A stretch of DNA of 5,660 nt. Origin: an uncultured Coriobacteriaceae bacterium. GTDB taxonomy: Bacteria; Actinomycetota; Coriobacteriia; Coriobacteriales; UMGS124. Positions 5,019-5,660 of this stretch are shown here, piece after piece. Below the pieces are notes generated by a model. It saw nothing but the letters and a program-made list of their open reading frames with translations. It did no database searches and was not told the origin of the DNA. A program made the translations under genes and the position numbers. The stretch spans positions 1-5,660 of the forward strand of contig CACZRK010000032.1 of the NCBI GenBank assembly GCA_902783515.1, read 5' to 3'. The first letter of the stretch is position 1; each line of letters begins with the position of its first letter.

Positions 5019-5501
5019 CTACGACACGCAGGCCGCCAGTGCCTCGCTCAGCATCGGGTCCTCCGCGCTTGAGGTCATGCCGGACGCCGTGCGGGCCGCC
5101 GCACTCGGGGGCACGCACGGGGACGTGCCGGCGGTCTCGTCCTCGGCATCCTCAACCTCGATGCTCTCGATCATGAACTCCATCCCCGAGCGGAGGCTGA
5201 ACCCGTCGCGGGCGTGGCAGTCGGGGCACGCCCAGCCGCGCGGGTCGCGGTGGTCCACGCGAAAGACCGCGCCGCAGGCGCCGCAGGCAAGGCGCGCAGG
5301 CACCACGTTGATGAGGACCTCGGCGTCCGCGGCGATCGTGTCGCGGGCGAGGTAGCGGAACAGCGGGGGCACGTACTCCACCACGACGTCGTGCAGCTCG
5401 CCGATGCTGAGGCGAACCTTGCTCACCCGCGCGACGTCGCCGCCGCGGCAGGCGTCCAGCACGACGTCCACGATGTCCCTCACGAGCGACATCTCATGCA
5501 T
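5019..5501 (-). CDS. hypA: Hydrogenase/urease nickel incorporation protein HypA, with extended C-terminus
   Basis: HypA delivers nickel, together with HypB, to the large subunit of [NiFe]-hydrogenases in the cytoplasm. The N-terminus MHEMSLVRDIVD carries the invariant Met-His-Glu whose His2 and amine ligate Ni2+. LSIGEL (31-36) is also typical. The structural zinc site is formed by two CxxC pairs, CGAC (73-76) and CPDC (92-95). The core ends near EFMIESIEVEDAE (108-120), where most HypA proteins (about 113-120 residues) stop. Here about 40 further residues follow, rich in Ala, Ser and Thr. The frame is open to a GTG at 5510, but ATG 5501 is chosen because the conserved His must be residue 2; GGGGGAG (5512-5518) is 10 nt upstream. 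No hypB or hydrogenase gene is visible in the window. The family is certain; the tail is either a real extension or the product of a frameshift near the 3' end. Confidence 0.93.
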   Translation of the reverse strand: MHEMSLVRDIVDVVLDACRGGDVARVSKVRLSIGELHDVVVEYVPPLFRYLARDTIAADAEVLINVVPARLACGACGAVFRVDHRDPRGWACPDCHARDGFSLRSGMEFMIESIEVEDAEDETAGTSPCVPPSAAARTASGMTSSAEDPMLSEALAACVS

Positions 5502-5575
5502 CCCAGCCACGCTCCCCCGTCGTCGGCGCGAAGGCAGCGGCCTCTCGGCGACCGCCGCCTGTCGTGACCTGCCCG

Positions 5576-5609
5576 CCGCCGCCCGACGGACAAAGCCGAC
5601 GGGCGGCGG
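5576..5609. terminator. Long GC-rich hairpin between the right-edge gene and hypA
   Basis: CCGCCGCCCG (5576-5585) pairs perfectly with CGGGCGGCGG (5600-5609). After one A·A position (T·T in the minus-strand RNA), CGG/CCG (5587-5589 with 5596-5598) extends the stem to a 6-nt loop. It lies 14 nt beyond the stop of the right-edge gene. Neither strand has a T run, so it may be a terminator of the kind lacking a U tract, an attenuator or an mRNA-stabilising structure. Confidence 0.4.
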
Positions 5610-5622
5610 TCATGGCCTGTCC

Positions 5623-5660
5623 CTACCAGATGTAGCCGTTCTCAAAGCGGTCGGCGGCGA
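5623..5660 (-). CDS. C-terminal end of an unidentified gene entering from the right
   Basis: The minus strand reads as AADRFENGYIW followed by TAG at 5623-5625. Only eleven full codons are present, so the family cannot be determined. The evidence is the position (the same strand as all neighbours, with a hairpin right after the stop) and the sensible residue mix. The stop lies 121 bp before hypA, so the two may be cotranscribed or separated by the hairpin. Confidence 0.4.
   Translation of the reverse strand, partial: AADRFENGYIW

Overview
This is a GC-rich bacterial window in which every supportable gene lies on the minus strand, so transcription runs from right to left. The gene content is a TerC-family protein behind a yybP-ykoY-type leader, a HypA nickel chaperone, a MATE pump with its MarR regulator, and proteins with long Ala/Asp/Glu/Pro tracts. 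Together with the base composition this suggests a high-GC Gram-positive gut or oral anaerobe, perhaps a member of the Coriobacteriia. That placement is an inference; no rRNA or other marker is present to prove it.

Layout in the order of transcription, right to left. At the right edge are the last few codons of an unidentified gene, followed by a strong GC-rich hairpin. Next is hypA, a [NiFe]-hydrogenase maturation factor with an unusually long C-terminal tail. About 300 bp without a gene follow, ending in a strikingly AT-rich promoter that drives a small XRE/HipB-like DNA-binding protein with no visible HipA toxin partner. After it lie about 290 bp without a convincing gene, a probable 63-residue acidic protein, and a 340-residue protein of unknown function made of two conserved-looking ends joined by a 100-residue acidic linker.

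The best-defined regulatory unit comes next: a leader with the hallmarks of a yybP-ykoY manganese riboswitch, overlapping an intrinsic terminator, upstream of terC. The arrangement fits an ON switch in which bound Mn2+ lets transcription reach terC, whose product would export the excess Mn2+. terC ends in its own strong terminator. The last unit is a marR-type regulator and a MATE-family efflux pump, 22 bp apart. Their promoter is overlapped by two 18-bp direct repeats, a likely autoregulatory operator. The MATE gene runs off the left edge.

No mobile element, CRISPR array, tRNA or rRNA was recognised. The most informative observation is the metal-sensing leader of terC. The least explained are the 340-residue protein, the 10-bp-periodic GTCACG repeats upstream of it, and the orphan HipB-like gene.
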